Shown here: piece after piece, positions 42,968 to 52,458 of the stretch | How the letters are laid out: the number at the start of each line of letters is the position of its first letter | Position numbering within the stretch: position 1 is the first letter of the stretch | Assembly: GCF_002814235.1 (NCBI RefSeq) | Contig: NZ_PHSU01000011.1 | Coordinates: forward strand, 124,001 to 188,000 | Length of the DNA: 64,000 bases | Source: Pseudomonas sp. QS1027 | GTDB taxonomy: Bacteria > Pseudomonadota > Gammaproteobacteria > Pseudomonadales > Pseudomonadaceae | Reading direction: 5' to 3' | Notes under the pieces: model-generated | What the model saw: the letters and a program-made list of their open reading frames with translations, nothing else | What the model was told of the DNA's origin: nothing | Database searches by the model: none | Position numbers and translations under genes: made by a program

Positions 42968-44989
42968 ATGTTCACCTCGGCACCCCGCTTCACCTTCACC
43001 CTTTCGGGCCTCGAACAGGGACTGGAAGTCCTGGCGTTCAAAGGGACGGAGGCCATCAGCCAACCCTACCGCTTCGAACTGGAGCTGGTCAGCCGGCAGC
43101 CGGACCTCAACCTCGACGAGCTGTTGCATCAACAGGGTTTCCTCGCCTTCAACAGCAGCGGCGCGGGCATTCACGGCCAGGTCCATGGTATCGGCCAGGG
43201 CGATACCGGCCAGCGCTGGACGCACTATCAACTCACCCTGGTGCCACAGCTGGCTTATCTGGGCCATCGCTTCAACCAGCGTATTTTCCAGAACCAGAGC
43301 GTGCCGCAGATCATCGCCCAGGTACTCAAGGACCACGGCATCCTCGGCAATGCCTTCAGCTTCAATCTCGCCACGCCCTTCCCCCCTCGTGAATACTGCG
43401 TGCAATACAACGAGTCCGACCTGGATTTCATCCAGCGGCTGTGTGAAGAGGACGGCCTGCACTATCACTTCCAGCACAGCCCGCAGGGCCATCACCTGGC
43501 GTTCGGCGACGACCAGACCTATTTCCGCCAACTGCCCGCCAGCGTGCCGTACCGACCGGACAGCAGGATGGTCGCGCAACGGCCCTGCATCCAGTCCTTC
43601 GACCTGCGCCTGGAAACCCGCAGCACTCGGGCGACCCTGCGCGACTACGACTTCGAACAGCCCGGCGCGAGGCTTGAAAACAGTGCCTGCGTGCTGCACT
43701 CCCTGCCGCAGCCGGACCTCGAGGATTACCGCTATCCCGGTCGCTACAACCGCGACGAACAGGGCCGGAAGCTCAACCGTCGCCAATTGGAGGCCCATCG
43801 AAGTGACCATCGACGGGCCTCGGGCAGGAGCAATGCACCACAGCTGGTCAGTGGACACTTTCTACTCCTGGCCGAACATCCACAGCCGGACTGGAACACG
43901 CTCTGGCTGCTGACCGAACTGACCCACGAAGGCAAACAGCCGCAGGTGCTGGAGGAGTGGGTAGAGAATCCGAACCGGGCCAACAGCGATTTCCGTCAGG
44001 GCTACCGCAATACCTTTCTCGCCACTCCCTGGGAGGTGTTCTTCCGTCCGCCGCAGCAAGCGCGCAAGTCCCGTCGCCTCAATACCCAGACCGCCATCGT
44101 CAGCGGCCCGCCCGGCGAAGAAATCCACTGCGACGAATATGGCCGGGTGAAAGTGAAGTTTCACTGGGACCGCTCGGACGAAATCGGCGCTCAAAGCAGT
44201 TGCTGGTTACGGGTAGCCTCCAGTTGGGCCGGTCCCGGTCATGGCGCCGTGACCTTGCCCCGCGTCGGTATGGAAGTACTGGTGACCTTTCTCGAAGGCG
44301 ATCCCGACCAGCCGCTGATCACCGGCTGCCTGCCCAATCAGCGCCATCCGCCGGCCTACCCGTTGCCGGCGCACAAGACCCGCAGCGTGTTCAAGAGCTG
44401 TAGCAGCCCGGGCGGTGGTGGCAGCAATGAGCTGCGTATCGAAGACCGCAAGGGCGAGGAACAGATCTACCTGCATGCCCAGCGCGATTGGCAACAGCAC
44501 ATCGGGCGCAACTTGTCGGTCACGGTCGGCCATGAACGGCATGAGTGCGTGGAAGCCAACAGCTACTGCGAACTCAAGGCCCAGGAGCACCACACCGTTC
44601 ACCAGGACCGCCGCGTCGAGGTGAAAGGTGATGACAGCCTGTTGGTCGGCGAGAGCCAACAGGTGAAGACCGGACTGGGTTATTTCATCAAGGCCGGACA
44701 GGAGATCCACCTGCGGGCCGGGGACAAGGTGGTCATTGAGGCGGGAGAGCAACTCACCCTCAAGGTCGGCGCACATTTCATCAAGCTCGACGCCAACGGC
44801 ATCACCTTGAACGGGCCCGAGGCGAACGAAGACGCGGGTATCGGCTCGGGGCCGCAGATCAAGGGACCGTTGCTGCCCGGAGCGGTGGAGCAGGCGCTGC
44901 TGCCGTTGCGGCTTGAAGCAGCCGCCGCCGATGGAGCGCCGGAGCAACGCCAGAAAGAACTGGCGCTCGATACGGGTTTTTCCGACTGA
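42968..44989 (+). CDS. vgrG: Type VI secretion tip protein VgrG
   Basis: VgrG trimers form the spike of the type VI secretion system. The 673-residue protein has the gp27-like part (FTLSGLEQGLEVLAFKGTEA, YCVQYNESDLDFIQRLCEED), the gp5-like OB domain (CDEYGRVKVKFHWDRSDEIG, SCWLRVASSWAGPGHGAVTL, PRVGMEVLVTFLEGDPDQPL) and the beta-helix repeats (VKTGLGYFIKAGQEIHLRAG). A short C-terminal tail beyond the helix lacks an obvious effector domain. ATG 42968 follows AGGAGG by eight bases. No other T6SS gene and no effector or adaptor gene is next to it; the following gene converges on it. Confidence 0.95.
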   Translation: MFTSAPRFTFTLSGLEQGLEVLAFKGTEAISQPYRFELELVSRQPDLNLDELLHQQGFLAFNSSGAGIHGQVHGIGQGDTGQRWTHYQLTLVPQLAYLGHRFNQRIFQNQSVPQIIAQVLKDHGILGNAFSFNLATPFPPREYCVQYNESDLDFIQRLCEEDGLHYHFQHSPQGHHLAFGDDQTYFRQLPASVPYRPDSRMVAQRPCIQSFDLRLETRSTRATLRDYDFEQPGARLENSACVLHSLPQPDLEDYRYPGRYNRDEQGRKLNRRQLEAHRSDHRRASGRSNAPQLVSGHFLLLAEHPQPDWNTLWLLTELTHEGKQPQVLEEWVENPNRANSDFRQGYRNTFLATPWEVFFRPPQQARKSRRLNTQTAIVSGPPGEEIHCDEYGRVKVKFHWDRSDEIGAQSSCWLRVASSWAGPGHGAVTLPRVGMEVLVTFLEGDPDQPLITGCLPNQRHPPAYPLPAHKTRSVFKSCSSPGGGGSNELRIEDRKGEEQIYLHAQRDWQQHIGRNLSVTVGHERHECVEANSYCELKAQEHHTVHQDRRVEVKGDDSLLVGESQQVKTGLGYFIKAGQEIHLRAGDKVVIEAGEQLTLKVGAHFIKLDANGITLNGPEANEDAGIGSGPQIKGPLLPGAVEQALLPLRLEAAAADGAPEQRQKELALDTGFSD

Positions 44990-45015
44990 ACCACCGTCGT
45001 GCAACAGCCACCCAA

Positions 45016-45771
45016 TCAGGTCGCCGGCCGAATCTCCCCGATCAAGGTCTGCAACGAATACCCCAGGCGCGGCGCCAGTTCATCGGCCCGGCCTTGCAAA
45101 CCGCGCAGGTCCAATTCCTGGTCCAGGTCCGCCGGCACGATCAGGATGACATTGCCCTCCTTCACCGGCAGCTCCCAGTAGTGCCGGTGATACAGCCCGC
45201 GCAGCAACGCAGCGCCCAGGGGTTTGCCGTCATCGGTGGCCCATTGGTTGATCACCAGCCAGCCACCAGGGTTGAGTTTCTTCTGGCAGTTTTCCAGAAA
45301 GCTCCAGGCCAGATGGCCGACACCGGGGCCGACATCGGTATACAGGTCGACAAAGATCAGGTCGGCCGACTCCGCGCTCTCCAGCAGTTCCAGCGCATCG
45401 CCGACGCGGATATACAGGCGCGGATCGTCATCCAGCCCCAGGTACTCGATGGCCAGGCGCGGCACGTCCGGGCGCAACTCGATGGCCTCGACATCCTCCA
45501 GCGGCAGGAACCGCAGGCACGCCTGGGTCAGGGTGCCGGCCCCCAGCCCCAGGAACAGCGCGCTTTCCGGCTCTTCGTGGCACAAGGCACCGATCAGCAT
45601 GGCACGGGTGTAGTCGTATTCCAGCCAACTCGGGTCGGCGGTGAACACGCAGCTCTGCTCAATGGCATCGCCAAATTCGAGAAAGCGGTAATCGTCCACT
45701 TCAAGGACTCGAATCATGCCGAAGGCATCGTGCACTTCGGCGAGCAGACGCTCCACGCGCTCCTCAGCCAT
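45016..45771 (-). CDS. Spermidine-synthase-like methyltransferase-fold protein
   Basis: A 251-residue protein of the spermidine synthase superfamily. [40 protein letters not shown] (nucleotide-fold Gly motif), [20 protein letters not shown] and [20 protein letters not shown] are the matching elements. It lacks the N-terminal beta-domain of true SpeE and some catalytic residues cannot be confirmed, so the reaction is uncertain. I chose ATG 45771 with AAGGA six bases upstream. It is divergent from the DAHP synthase gene. Confidence 0.82.
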   Translation of the reverse strand: MAEERVERLLAEVHDAFGMIRVLEVDDYRFLEFGDAIEQSCVFTADPSWLEYDYTRAMLIGALCHEEPESALFLGLGAGTLTQACLRFLPLEDVEAIELRPDVPRLAIEYLGLDDDPRLYIRVGDALELLESAESADLIFVDLYTDVGPGVGHLAWSFLENCQKKLNPGGWLVINQWATDDGKPLGAALLRGLYHRHYWELPVKEGNVILIVPADLDQELDLRGLQGRADELAPRLGYSLQTLIGEIRPAT

Positions 45772-45881
45772 TTCATATCCTTGCAAGCGGGAAAAGCGCA
45801 ATTGTCAGCCAAGCCGACAGAGCAGGTCACGCACTAATTGCTGCTAACATGGGCCTCCCACCGTCAATCCTCGAGTTCATG

Positions 45882-47228
45882 ATGAGCCAACCCTGGAGCC
45901 CCGACAGCTGGCGCGCCCTGCCGATCCAGCAACAACCCCAGTACCCGGACGCCGCGCACCTGCTGCGAGTCGAGCAAAGCCTGGCCAGTTACCCGCCACT
46001 GGTGTTCGCCGGGGAAGCCCGTGAACTGCGCCGTCAGTTCGCCGAAGTCACCCAGGGCCGTGCCTTCCTGCTCCAGGGCGGCGATTGTGCGGAGAGCTTC
46101 GCCGAGTTCTCGGCGGCGAAGATTCGCGACACCTTCAAGGTGCTGCTGCAAATGGCCATTGTCATGACCTTCGCTGCCGGCTGCCCGGTGGTCAAGGTCG
46201 GGCGCATGGCCGGACAGTTCGCCAAACCGCGCTCGGCCAACGACGAAACCATCAACGGCGTGACCCTGCCGGCCTACCGTGGCGATATCGTCAATGGCAT
46301 CGGCTTCGATGAAAAAAGCCGCGTGCCGGACCCGGACCGCCTGTTGCAGTCCTACCATCAGGCCACCGCCACCCTGAACCTGCTGCGCGCCTTCGCCCAG
46401 GGCGGTTTTGCCGACCTGCACCAGGTGCACAAGTGGAACCTGGATTTCATCGCCAACTCGGCCCTGGCCGAGAAATACAGCCAACTGGCCGACCGTATCG
46501 ATGAAACCCTGGCGTTCATGCGGGCCTGCGGCATGGACAGTTCGCCGCAATTGCGCGAAACCAGTTTTTTCACCGCCCACGAGGCGCTGCTGCTGAATTA
46601 CGAAGAAGCCTTCGTGCGCCGCGACAGCCTGACCAACGATTATTACGACTGCTCGGCCCATATGCTCTGGATCGGCGACCGCACCCGTCAGCTCGATGGT
46701 GCCCACGTCGAGTTCCTGCGCGGGGTGAACAACCCGATCGGGGTCAAGGTCGGCCCGAGCATGAACACCGACGACCTGATCCGCCTGATCGATATCCTCA
46801 ACCCGGACAATGATCCCGGCCGCCTGAACCTGATCGTGCGCATGGGTGCGAACAAGGTCGGCGATCACTTGCCGCAACTGATCCGCGCCGTGGAAAGCGA
46901 AGGCAAGAAGGTGCTGTGGAGCTCCGACCCGATGCACGGCAACACCATCAAGGCCAGCAGCGGCTACAAGACCCGGGATTTCGCGCAGATCCTCAGCGAG
47001 GTGAAACAGTTCTTCCAGGTGCACCAGGCCGAAGGCAGCTACGCGGGCGGGATTCATATCGAGATGACCGGGCAGAACGTCACCGAGTGCATCGGTGGGG
47101 CGCGGCCGATTACCGAGGATGGATTGTCGGATCGTTATCACACCCATTGCGATCCGCGGATGAACGCCGATCAGTCGCTGGAATTGGCGTTTTTGATTGC
47201 CGAGACGTTGAAGCAGGTGCGGCGTTAA
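45882..47228 (+). CDS. Class II 3-deoxy-7-phosphoheptulonate (DAHP) synthase
   Basis: This enzyme condenses phosphoenolpyruvate and erythrose 4-phosphate, the first step of the shikimate pathway. The 448-residue protein is the plant-like class II type: [90 protein letters not shown] and [20 protein letters not shown] are characteristic, with Cys, His and Glu metal ligands. ATG 45882 gives the usual N-terminus [10 protein letters not shown]; an ATG one codon earlier is possible. Pseudomonas class II enzymes exist in primary and phenazine-linked forms; no phenazine genes are here. Confidence 0.95.
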   Translation: MSQPWSPDSWRALPIQQQPQYPDAAHLLRVEQSLASYPPLVFAGEARELRRQFAEVTQGRAFLLQGGDCAESFAEFSAAKIRDTFKVLLQMAIVMTFAAGCPVVKVGRMAGQFAKPRSANDETINGVTLPAYRGDIVNGIGFDEKSRVPDPDRLLQSYHQATATLNLLRAFAQGGFADLHQVHKWNLDFIANSALAEKYSQLADRIDETLAFMRACGMDSSPQLRETSFFTAHEALLLNYEEAFVRRDSLTNDYYDCSAHMLWIGDRTRQLDGAHVEFLRGVNNPIGVKVGPSMNTDDLIRLIDILNPDNDPGRLNLIVRMGANKVGDHLPQLIRAVESEGKKVLWSSDPMHGNTIKASSGYKTRDFAQILSEVKQFFQVHQAEGSYAGGIHIEMTGQNVTECIGGARPITEDGLSDRYHTHCDPRMNADQSLELAFLIAETLKQVRR

Positions 47229-47272
47229 GGACAGCGGCTTGCCAGTGATGACGGTGCCAGCTTCACCTGCGC

Positions 47273-47367
47273 CATCGCCAGCAAGCCGGCTCCTACAAGG
47301 TTCCGAGCACGACGATAGATTGTGGTGAAACTCCAACCTGTAGGAGCCGGCTTGCTGGCGATGGCGA
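47273..47367. repeat. Paired REP-type hairpin
   Basis: CATCGCCAGCAAGCCGGCTC followed by CTACA faces TGTAGGAGCCGGCTTGCTGG followed by CGATGG. It lies between the convergent DAHP synthase and YcaQ-type genes. Confidence 0.85.
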
Positions 47368-47405
47368 TGCAAGCCGCACCACCATCATCACTGAACAAGC
47401 GCTCC

Positions 47406-48620
47406 CTACAAAAGCAAACCCCGCAACCGCTGCGCACTGACCCGCTGACAGTTGAGCTGAATATCCGCCAACCCCAGCCAATCGGCCAACTGCCGCAAGT
47501 TGAAGGCCAATGCCGCCATCCCCGCCTCATCCAGCCCCTGCTCTTCCTCATGCACCGCATGTACGGCCAACCGCCCGAGCGCCCGCTCCGCACGCAGGTC
47601 GACCCGCGCGGCAATCCGTTCGTTGTGCAAAAACGGCAACACGTAATAGCCATACACCCGCTTGTGCTGCGGTGTGTAGATCTCCAGCCGATAACGGAAA
47701 TCGAACAACCGCTCGGTGCGGCTGCGCTCCCAGATCAACGAGTCGAACGGCGACAACAGCGCACTGGCCTCGACTCGGCGTGGGACCTTGATATCCGGCA
47801 GGCAGTACACCGGCTGGCGCCAGCCCTGCACCTCACCCACCTGCAATTCACCGGCCTCGACCAACTCCGCCAGGCGTGCACGGCTATCGCCCGGGTCCAG
47901 GCGAAAGTAGTCACGCAGGTCCTTTTCCGTCGCCACCCCAAGAGCCGCCGCAGCCTGGCGTAACAAGCCACGCTGGGCCTCGGCCTCGTCAATCAGCGGC
48001 TGTCCAAGTACCGCCGACGGAATCACCCGCTCCGGCAGATCATAGAGCCGTTCAAAGCCCCGGCGCCCGGCCACCGTCACTTCACCAGCAGCGAACAGCC
48101 ATTCCAGCGCATGCTTCTCGGCACTCCAATCCCACCAGGGCCCGGCTTTTTCCTCACGACTCGACAGGCTGCCCGCGCCCAACGCGCCGCGCTCCTCCAC
48201 CAAAGCCAGTACCCGGCGAATAGTTGCCTGCTCATCGCGACCGAAACGCGCCATCTGCTGGTAGATCCCTTCGCCACGGGACGCCCGCTGCATGCGCCAG
48301 CGCATCAGTGGATACAGCGACATCGGCAGCAACGACGCTTCATGCCCCCAATACTCGAACAAGGTGCGTCGTCGCCCCTGGCTCCAGGCGGCCTGGTCGA
48401 GCAAGTCAGGGGAATAGTTGCCCAATCGCGAGAACAGCGGCAGATAGTGCGAACGCACCAACGCGTTGACCGAATCGATCTGCACGACACCCAGGCGTTC
48501 GATCAGCCGGTTGACCTGCACCGGCTTGATCGCCGCCGAGGCCCTACGCCCCTGGAAACCCTGGGCCGCGAGCGCCAGGCGGCGGGCTTGCTTCAATGAA
48601 AACGACAGGTCTGCGGGCAT
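47406..48620 (-). CDS. YcaQ/AlkX-type winged-helix DNA glycosylase
   Basis: A 404-residue HTH_42 (DUF1006) protein. The catalytic QxD motif is Gln47-Ile48-Asp49 in ERLGVVQIDSVNALVRSHYL, which is the signature of the YcaQ (AlkX) subgroup that opens DNA interstrand crosslinks and removes bulky N7 adducts. RRTLFEYWGHEASLLPMSLY and ALLSPFDSLIWERSRTERLF with FDFRYRLEIYTP are other family segments. I chose ATG 48620 (MPADLSFSLK) with GGAGG nearby; the open frame continues to 48776 but is not coding-like. It is probably monocistronic. Confidence 0.92.
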   Translation of the reverse strand: MPADLSFSLKQARRLALAAQGFQGRRASAAIKPVQVNRLIERLGVVQIDSVNALVRSHYLPLFSRLGNYSPDLLDQAAWSQGRRRTLFEYWGHEASLLPMSLYPLMRWRMQRASRGEGIYQQMARFGRDEQATIRRVLALVEERGALGAGSLSSREEKAGPWWDWSAEKHALEWLFAAGEVTVAGRRGFERLYDLPERVIPSAVLGQPLIDEAEAQRGLLRQAAAALGVATEKDLRDYFRLDPGDSRARLAELVEAGELQVGEVQGWRQPVYCLPDIKVPRRVEASALLSPFDSLIWERSRTERLFDFRYRLEIYTPQHKRVYGYYVLPFLHNERIAARVDLRAERALGRLAVHAVHEEEQGLDEAGMAALAFNLRQLADWLGLADIQLNCQRVSAQRLRGLLL

Positions 48621-48678
48621 GCACGCCTCCTTGTGAACCCGCAAACTACCGCAGTCCGCCCCTGCTTGTGTAGCGCCA

Positions 48679-48909
48679 TCAACGGCCCTTGCCCATTGGA
48701 TCGTTCCAGAAGTGCTGGTGGGTCTCCTGCTCGACATCGGCGCGACTGAGGCCCATGTCCTTGAGCGCGTCGTCATTCAATGCCGCCAGCACCTGACGCT
48801 CGCGTGACACTTCGTGCCAACGAACAATCCGCTGCCACCAGGCCCGCAGCGACAACACCGAATACGCGCCACCATCAACCAACAGATAACCTTTTTGACC
48901 TTTCATCAT
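48679..48909 (-). CDS. Small DUF1127 protein
   Basis: A 76-residue protein. The C-terminal half has the DUF1127 (YjiS-like) pattern: AWWQRIVRWHEVSRERQVLA followed by ALNDDALKDMGLSRADVEQE, with an Arg/Trp-rich helix and the conserved LND-LKD-GLSR. Such small Arg-rich proteins affect phosphate, carbon and RNA metabolism in some alphaproteobacteria; the role in pseudomonads is unknown. ATG 48909 or the adjacent ATG 48906 is the start (GGAGG upstream). It is divergent from lysR with 59 bp between. Confidence 0.88.
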   Translation of the reverse strand: MMKGQKGYLLVDGGAYSVLSLRAWWQRIVRWHEVSRERQVLAALNDDALKDMGLSRADVEQETHQHFWNDPMGKGR

Positions 48910-48968
48910 CCTGCCCTCCAGTTGGGGATGACTAAAGTCTGTACCTGGCGCTAAGATCAATCCAACGA

Positions 48969-49859
48969 ATGTTTCTTATGCAATACATCTCGGAGATTGA
49001 TGAGTTGTCCAACTACCCGAGCATCGACACCGACGTCCTGCGCACCTTTGTCGCGATTGCCGATCAAGGCGGCTTTACCAAGGCCGGCGAGTTGGTCAAC
49101 CGCACGCAATCGGCGGTCAGCATGCAGATGAAGCGCCTGGAAGAGGATGTGCTCAAGCGCCAGTTGTTCGAGCGCGACGGGCGCCAGGTGCGACTGACCG
49201 CCGAAGGCCAGGTACTGCTCGGGTATGCCCGGCGCATCCTGAAACTGCACAGCGAAGTGTTCAACACCCTGCGCGAGCCTCACATGGTCGGCATGGTGCG
49301 GATCGGTGTACCGGACGACTACGTGATGCGCTTCCTGCCGGGCATCCTTTCGCACTTCGCGCAGTTCTATCCGCTGGTCAAGATCGAAGTGAACTGCGAA
49401 TCCTCCACGCAACTGCTGCAACGCCACGACCTCGACCTGACCATCGTCACCCGCAAACCGGGCAATGAACTCGGCCAGCTGCTGCGCCAGGAACGGCTGG
49501 TCTGGGCCGAAGCCCAATGTTCCGCCAATCACGAACAAACGCCCTTGCCACTGGCAATGGACGGTATCGATTGCTTCTGTACCCAATGGGCCTGCAATGC
49601 CCTGGACGCCCGTGGCCGGGACTATCGGCTGGCCTACAACTGCCCGAGCCTGTCGACGATCATGGCGGTGGTCAACGCCGGCCTGGCCATGACCGCCCAG
49701 CTGGAAAGCCTGATTCCCCAGGACTGGCGGATTCTGGGCGAAGCCGAAGACTTGCCCCAACTGCCCCTGCTCAACATCATGCTGGTGCGCAATCTGAGCA
49801 AACCCTCGCCAATCACCGAATGCCTGGCCGAGCACATTGTCGAAGGTTTCAAACTTTAA
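48969..49859 (+). CDS. LysR-family transcriptional regulator
   Basis: A 296-residue LysR-type regulator. The winged HTH reads VLRTFVAIADQGGFTKAGEL then VNRTQSAVSMQMKRLEEDVL, followed by the linker helix and a periplasmic-binding-like effector domain (VRIGVPDDYVMRFLPGILSH). The start may be ATG 48969 or ATG 48978 (MQYISEIDE); neither has a strong Shine-Dalgarno sequence. It is divergent from the DUF1127 gene, a possible target, and converges with an 11-bp overlap on the TauE/SafE gene. Ligand unknown. Confidence 0.92.
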   Translation: MFLMQYISEIDELSNYPSIDTDVLRTFVAIADQGGFTKAGELVNRTQSAVSMQMKRLEEDVLKRQLFERDGRQVRLTAEGQVLLGYARRILKLHSEVFNTLREPHMVGMVRIGVPDDYVMRFLPGILSHFAQFYPLVKIEVNCESSTQLLQRHDLDLTIVTRKPGNELGQLLRQERLVWAEAQCSANHEQTPLPLAMDGIDCFCTQWACNALDARGRDYRLAYNCPSLSTIMAVVNAGLAMTAQLESLIPQDWRILGEAEDLPQLPLLNIMLVRNLSKPSPITECLAEHIVEGFKL

Positions 49860-50598
49860 GCGTGAGCAATCCTGCACAAATCATCAGGAAGCCACAGAAC
49901 AGGACGCGCAAAAGCTTTTCCGGCAAGGCGTGGGCCACTTTCACGCCCCAACTGATGCTCAGCAAGCCACCCACGGCCATTGGAATGCCCATGCTCCAGT
50001 CGACCTCATGGTGCGCCGCATAGGTAATCAGCGTGACGCTGGTGCTGGGCAGCGCCAGGGCCAGCGACAAGCCTTGGGCGACCACCTGTGAAGTGCCGAA
50101 AACGCTGGTCAGGAACGGCGTCGCCACCACCGCCCCGCCCACGCCGAACAGGCCGCCCATGGTTCCCGAAGCAGCGCCCAGCACTCCCAGCCACGGCCAG
50201 GGATAACGCATCTGCGCATAAACCAGCGCCGGCGCCATGAACACCCGCACCAGGGTGTAGAGCGACAAGGCCAGCAGAAAGCCGACAAAACCCAGGCGCA
50301 TGCTCCGCGCATCCAGCCCCACCGCCCACAGGGCGCCGACCCAGGCAAAACAGAAACTCATCAGCACCAGCGGCAAGGCGTGGCGCAACTCGATGCGATT
50401 GCGCTGGTTGTAGCGATACAACGCCAGCACCACATTGGGCACCACCATCACCAGGGCCGTGCCCTGGGCCAACTGCTGGTCGAGGCCGAACAGGATGCCC
50501 AGCACCGGAATGGCAATCAGACCGCCACCAATGCCGAACACACCACCCACCGCTCCCATCACGACGCCCAACACCAGGTACTCAATCAACTCGATCAC
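49849..50598 (-). CDS. TauE/SafE-family anion exporter
   Basis: A 249-residue inner-membrane protein with about eight hydrophobic segments. The duplicated family motif is visible twice: VVMGAVGGVFGIGGGLIAIP in the first half and AASGTMGGLFGVGGAVVATP in the second. Members move sulfite, sulfoacetate or other organic anions; the substrate here is unknown. GTG 50598 with GGGGAG six bases upstream is the best start; the longer frame to 50670 would run into the lysR promoter region. It is divergent from the lysR gene at 50703. Confidence 0.9.
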   Translation of the reverse strand: MIELIEYLVLGVVMGAVGGVFGIGGGLIAIPVLGILFGLDQQLAQGTALVMVVPNVVLALYRYNQRNRIELRHALPLVLMSFCFAWVGALWAVGLDARSMRLGFVGFLLALSLYTLVRVFMAPALVYAQMRYPWPWLGVLGAASGTMGGLFGVGGAVVATPFLTSVFGTSQVVAQGLSLALALPSTSVTLITYAAHHEVDWSMGIPMAVGGLLSISWGVKVAHALPEKLLRVLFCGFLMICAGLLTLKV

Positions 50599-50702
50599 AG
50601 CCGTCTCCCCACTCAATGACCCCCATGCTACGCAGTCCGCTCTAGCGCGGAAACGCACAGCAACGCACAATGGCTATGCCAATCTCGCACAAGCAAATAT
50701 CG

Positions 50703-51659
50703 ATGAATCCCAAGACGCTGACCGATCAACTCGGCCTGTTTCTGGATGTCCTGGAAACCGGCAGCTTTTCCGCCGCCTCCCGCCTCCACCCGCTGACCCC
50801 GTCCGCCGTGGCGCGGCGGATCGACAGCCTGGAAAGTTCGGTCGGCAGCCGCCTGTTCATTCGCAGCACCCATGCGGTCCGGGCCACGCCCGCCGGTCTG
50901 GCGTTCGCCGAACGGGCCCGGCGGATCGTCGCCGAACTGCGCCTGGCCCGCGCCGAGGCCGTGTCCCTGAGCAACGCTCCCGAGGGGCTGATCCGGGTTG
51001 ACGCGCCAGCGGCTTTCGGTCGCCGACATCTGGCACCGGCGATTGCCGACTTCCTCACCGGTTACCCGGGCCTGGATGTGCAACTGCACCTGATCGACAG
51101 CTTCGTCGACATGCAGGGCTCCAACCTGGGCAAGGTCGACCTGGTGCTGCGCGCCGGGCAAATGGCCGATACCCGGCTGGTGGCCACGCCCCTGGCGAGC
51201 ATCGTACGGATTGCTTGTGCCAGCCCCGCCTACCTGAAAAGTCGCGGCACCCCGCTTCATCCGAGGGAGTTGAGCGAACATGACGGCCTGGACTGGGACG
51301 CGCTGGCCCCGTTCATGGCCTGGCGCTTCGTCCAGGACGGGCAGATGCAGCTGTACCGCCCAGCGCGCGTGCGCATGACCTCGAACAACGCCGAGGCGCT
51401 GCTGTCCGGGGCGCTGGCAGGCCTGGGCATCGCCCATTTGCCAACCTGGCTGGTCAGCGAATACCTGTTGCGCGGCGAACTGCTGCCGCTGTTCTGCGAA
51501 AACGGCCTGCCGGCGCCAGAGAGCTCCGGGGTCTACGCCCTGCGCCTGGAACAACCGGCCAACTCCCGCAGCCGCTTGCTGCTGGAGTTCCTCAAGAGCC
51601 GCTTCAGCCCCGTACCGCCTTGGGACCTGGCCCTGCAAAGCGGTCTGGGACGACACTAG
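50703..51659 (+). CDS. LysR-family transcriptional regulator
   Basis: A 318-residue LysR-type regulator of the CrgA/DhcR-like group. The HTH is FLDVLETGSFSAASRLHPLT then PSAVARRIDSLESSVGSRLF; the effector domain begins GLIRVDAPAAFGRRHLAPAI. I chose ATG 50703 (MNPKTLTDQL); ATG 50676 and GTG-type starts further up are alternatives. It stands divergent to the TauE/SafE exporter with a 104-bp gap, the usual geometry of a LysR regulator with its target, so control of the exporter is inferred. Confidence 0.92.
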   Translation: MNPKTLTDQLGLFLDVLETGSFSAASRLHPLTPSAVARRIDSLESSVGSRLFIRSTHAVRATPAGLAFAERARRIVAELRLARAEAVSLSNAPEGLIRVDAPAAFGRRHLAPAIADFLTGYPGLDVQLHLIDSFVDMQGSNLGKVDLVLRAGQMADTRLVATPLASIVRIACASPAYLKSRGTPLHPRELSEHDGLDWDALAPFMAWRFVQDGQMQLYRPARVRMTSNNAEALLSGALAGLGIAHLPTWLVSEYLLRGELLPLFCENGLPAPESSGVYALRLEQPANSRSRLLLEFLKSRFSPVPPWDLALQSGLGRH

Positions 51660-51732
51660 GCTCGGAAAATTCTCTGGCGCATTAAAGATTCGACCGCTAG
51701 ATTCATCGAACGTAACGCACAAGGCTTTAGTG

Positions 51733-52185
51733 ATGACCAGCAACCGCGACAACTGTGACGACCTGCTCCTGGACAACCAGGTGTGCTTTGCCCTGCACTC
51801 CACCTCGTTGTTGATGACCAAGGTCTACAAACCCCTGCTCCAGGCCCTCAACCTCACCTACCCGCAATACCTGGCGATGATGGTGCTCTGGGAAAAGGAC
51901 GGCCTGACCGTGGGCGAGATCAGCACGCGCCTGCTGACCGATCCGGGCTCCCTGACGCCCCTGCTCAAGCGCCTGGAAAGCGAGGGGCTGCTGAGCCGGA
52001 CCCGGAGCAAGGAGGACGAACGCGTGGTCATCGTCGAGTTGACTGAACAAGGCCGGGCCTTGCGCGATCAGGCGCGTGGCATCCCGCAATGCATTCTCGC
52101 CGCCAGCGGCGACTCCCTGGAACGCCTGCGCGCCCTCCAGGCCGAGTTGGTGGCCTTGCGCGGGCACCTGCAAGAGAGCCTCTGA
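51733..52185 (+). CDS. ohrR: OhrR, peroxide-sensing MarR-family repressor
   Basis: OhrR represses ohr until its reactive Cys is oxidised by organic hydroperoxides. The 150-residue protein has the diagnostic LLLDNQVCFALHSTSLLMTK with Cys18 as the sensor, then YPQYLAMMVLWEKDGLTVGE and the HTH ISTRLLTDPGSLTPLLKRLE with wing RSKEDERVVIVELT. The extra Cys8 near the N-terminus may be a resolving thiol, though that is unproven. ATG 51733 is the likely start, directly after an in-frame GTG. ohr lies 273 bp downstream in the same direction. Confidence 0.94.
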   Translation: MTSNRDNCDDLLLDNQVCFALHSTSLLMTKVYKPLLQALNLTYPQYLAMMVLWEKDGLTVGEISTRLLTDPGSLTPLLKRLESEGLLSRTRSKEDERVVIVELTEQGRALRDQARGIPQCILAASGDSLERLRALQAELVALRGHLQESL

Positions 52186-52348
52186 CCCATCCCCTTTCAG
52201 CCCTTCGCGCTGATCTCCAGCAAGCCAACGCCTACAGAAAAGCCAGATAACTCCTAGCCACAGGGGCGATCTGGCGCGCGGTAACGTCCTCGCGCTTACC
52301 GTTAATCTTCCTCCCCGATCCACCCCAAAAAATCAAAGCCAGTCTTTT

Positions 52349-52377
52349 TTGAAAATTTATCTTGCGCGCAAGATATT
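52349..52377 (+). promoter_or_regulatory. ohr promoter with OhrR operator
   Basis: TTGAAA at 52349-52354 and GATATT at 52372-52377 have 17-bp spacing. The perfect 18-nt palindrome TATCTTGCGCGCAAGATA at 52358-52375 fills the spacer, so bound OhrR would exclude RNA polymerase. A weaker half-site with GCGCAA follows at 52410-52416. The segment 52186-52340 contains only a degenerate single REP-like unit. Confidence 0.8.
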
Positions 52378-52458
52378 TGCGGGATACATTTACCTCGCAC
52401 TTAGTTAACGCGCAAACAATTAGCGCACAACACACAACCTGAAACGACGAGGCTCATC

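Noticed and set aside
1838..47367. Recurring 20-25 bp repeats as a possible CRISPR array
   Set aside because: They are inverted pairs scattered between genes over 45 kb, not direct repeats with regular spacers, and no cas gene is present.
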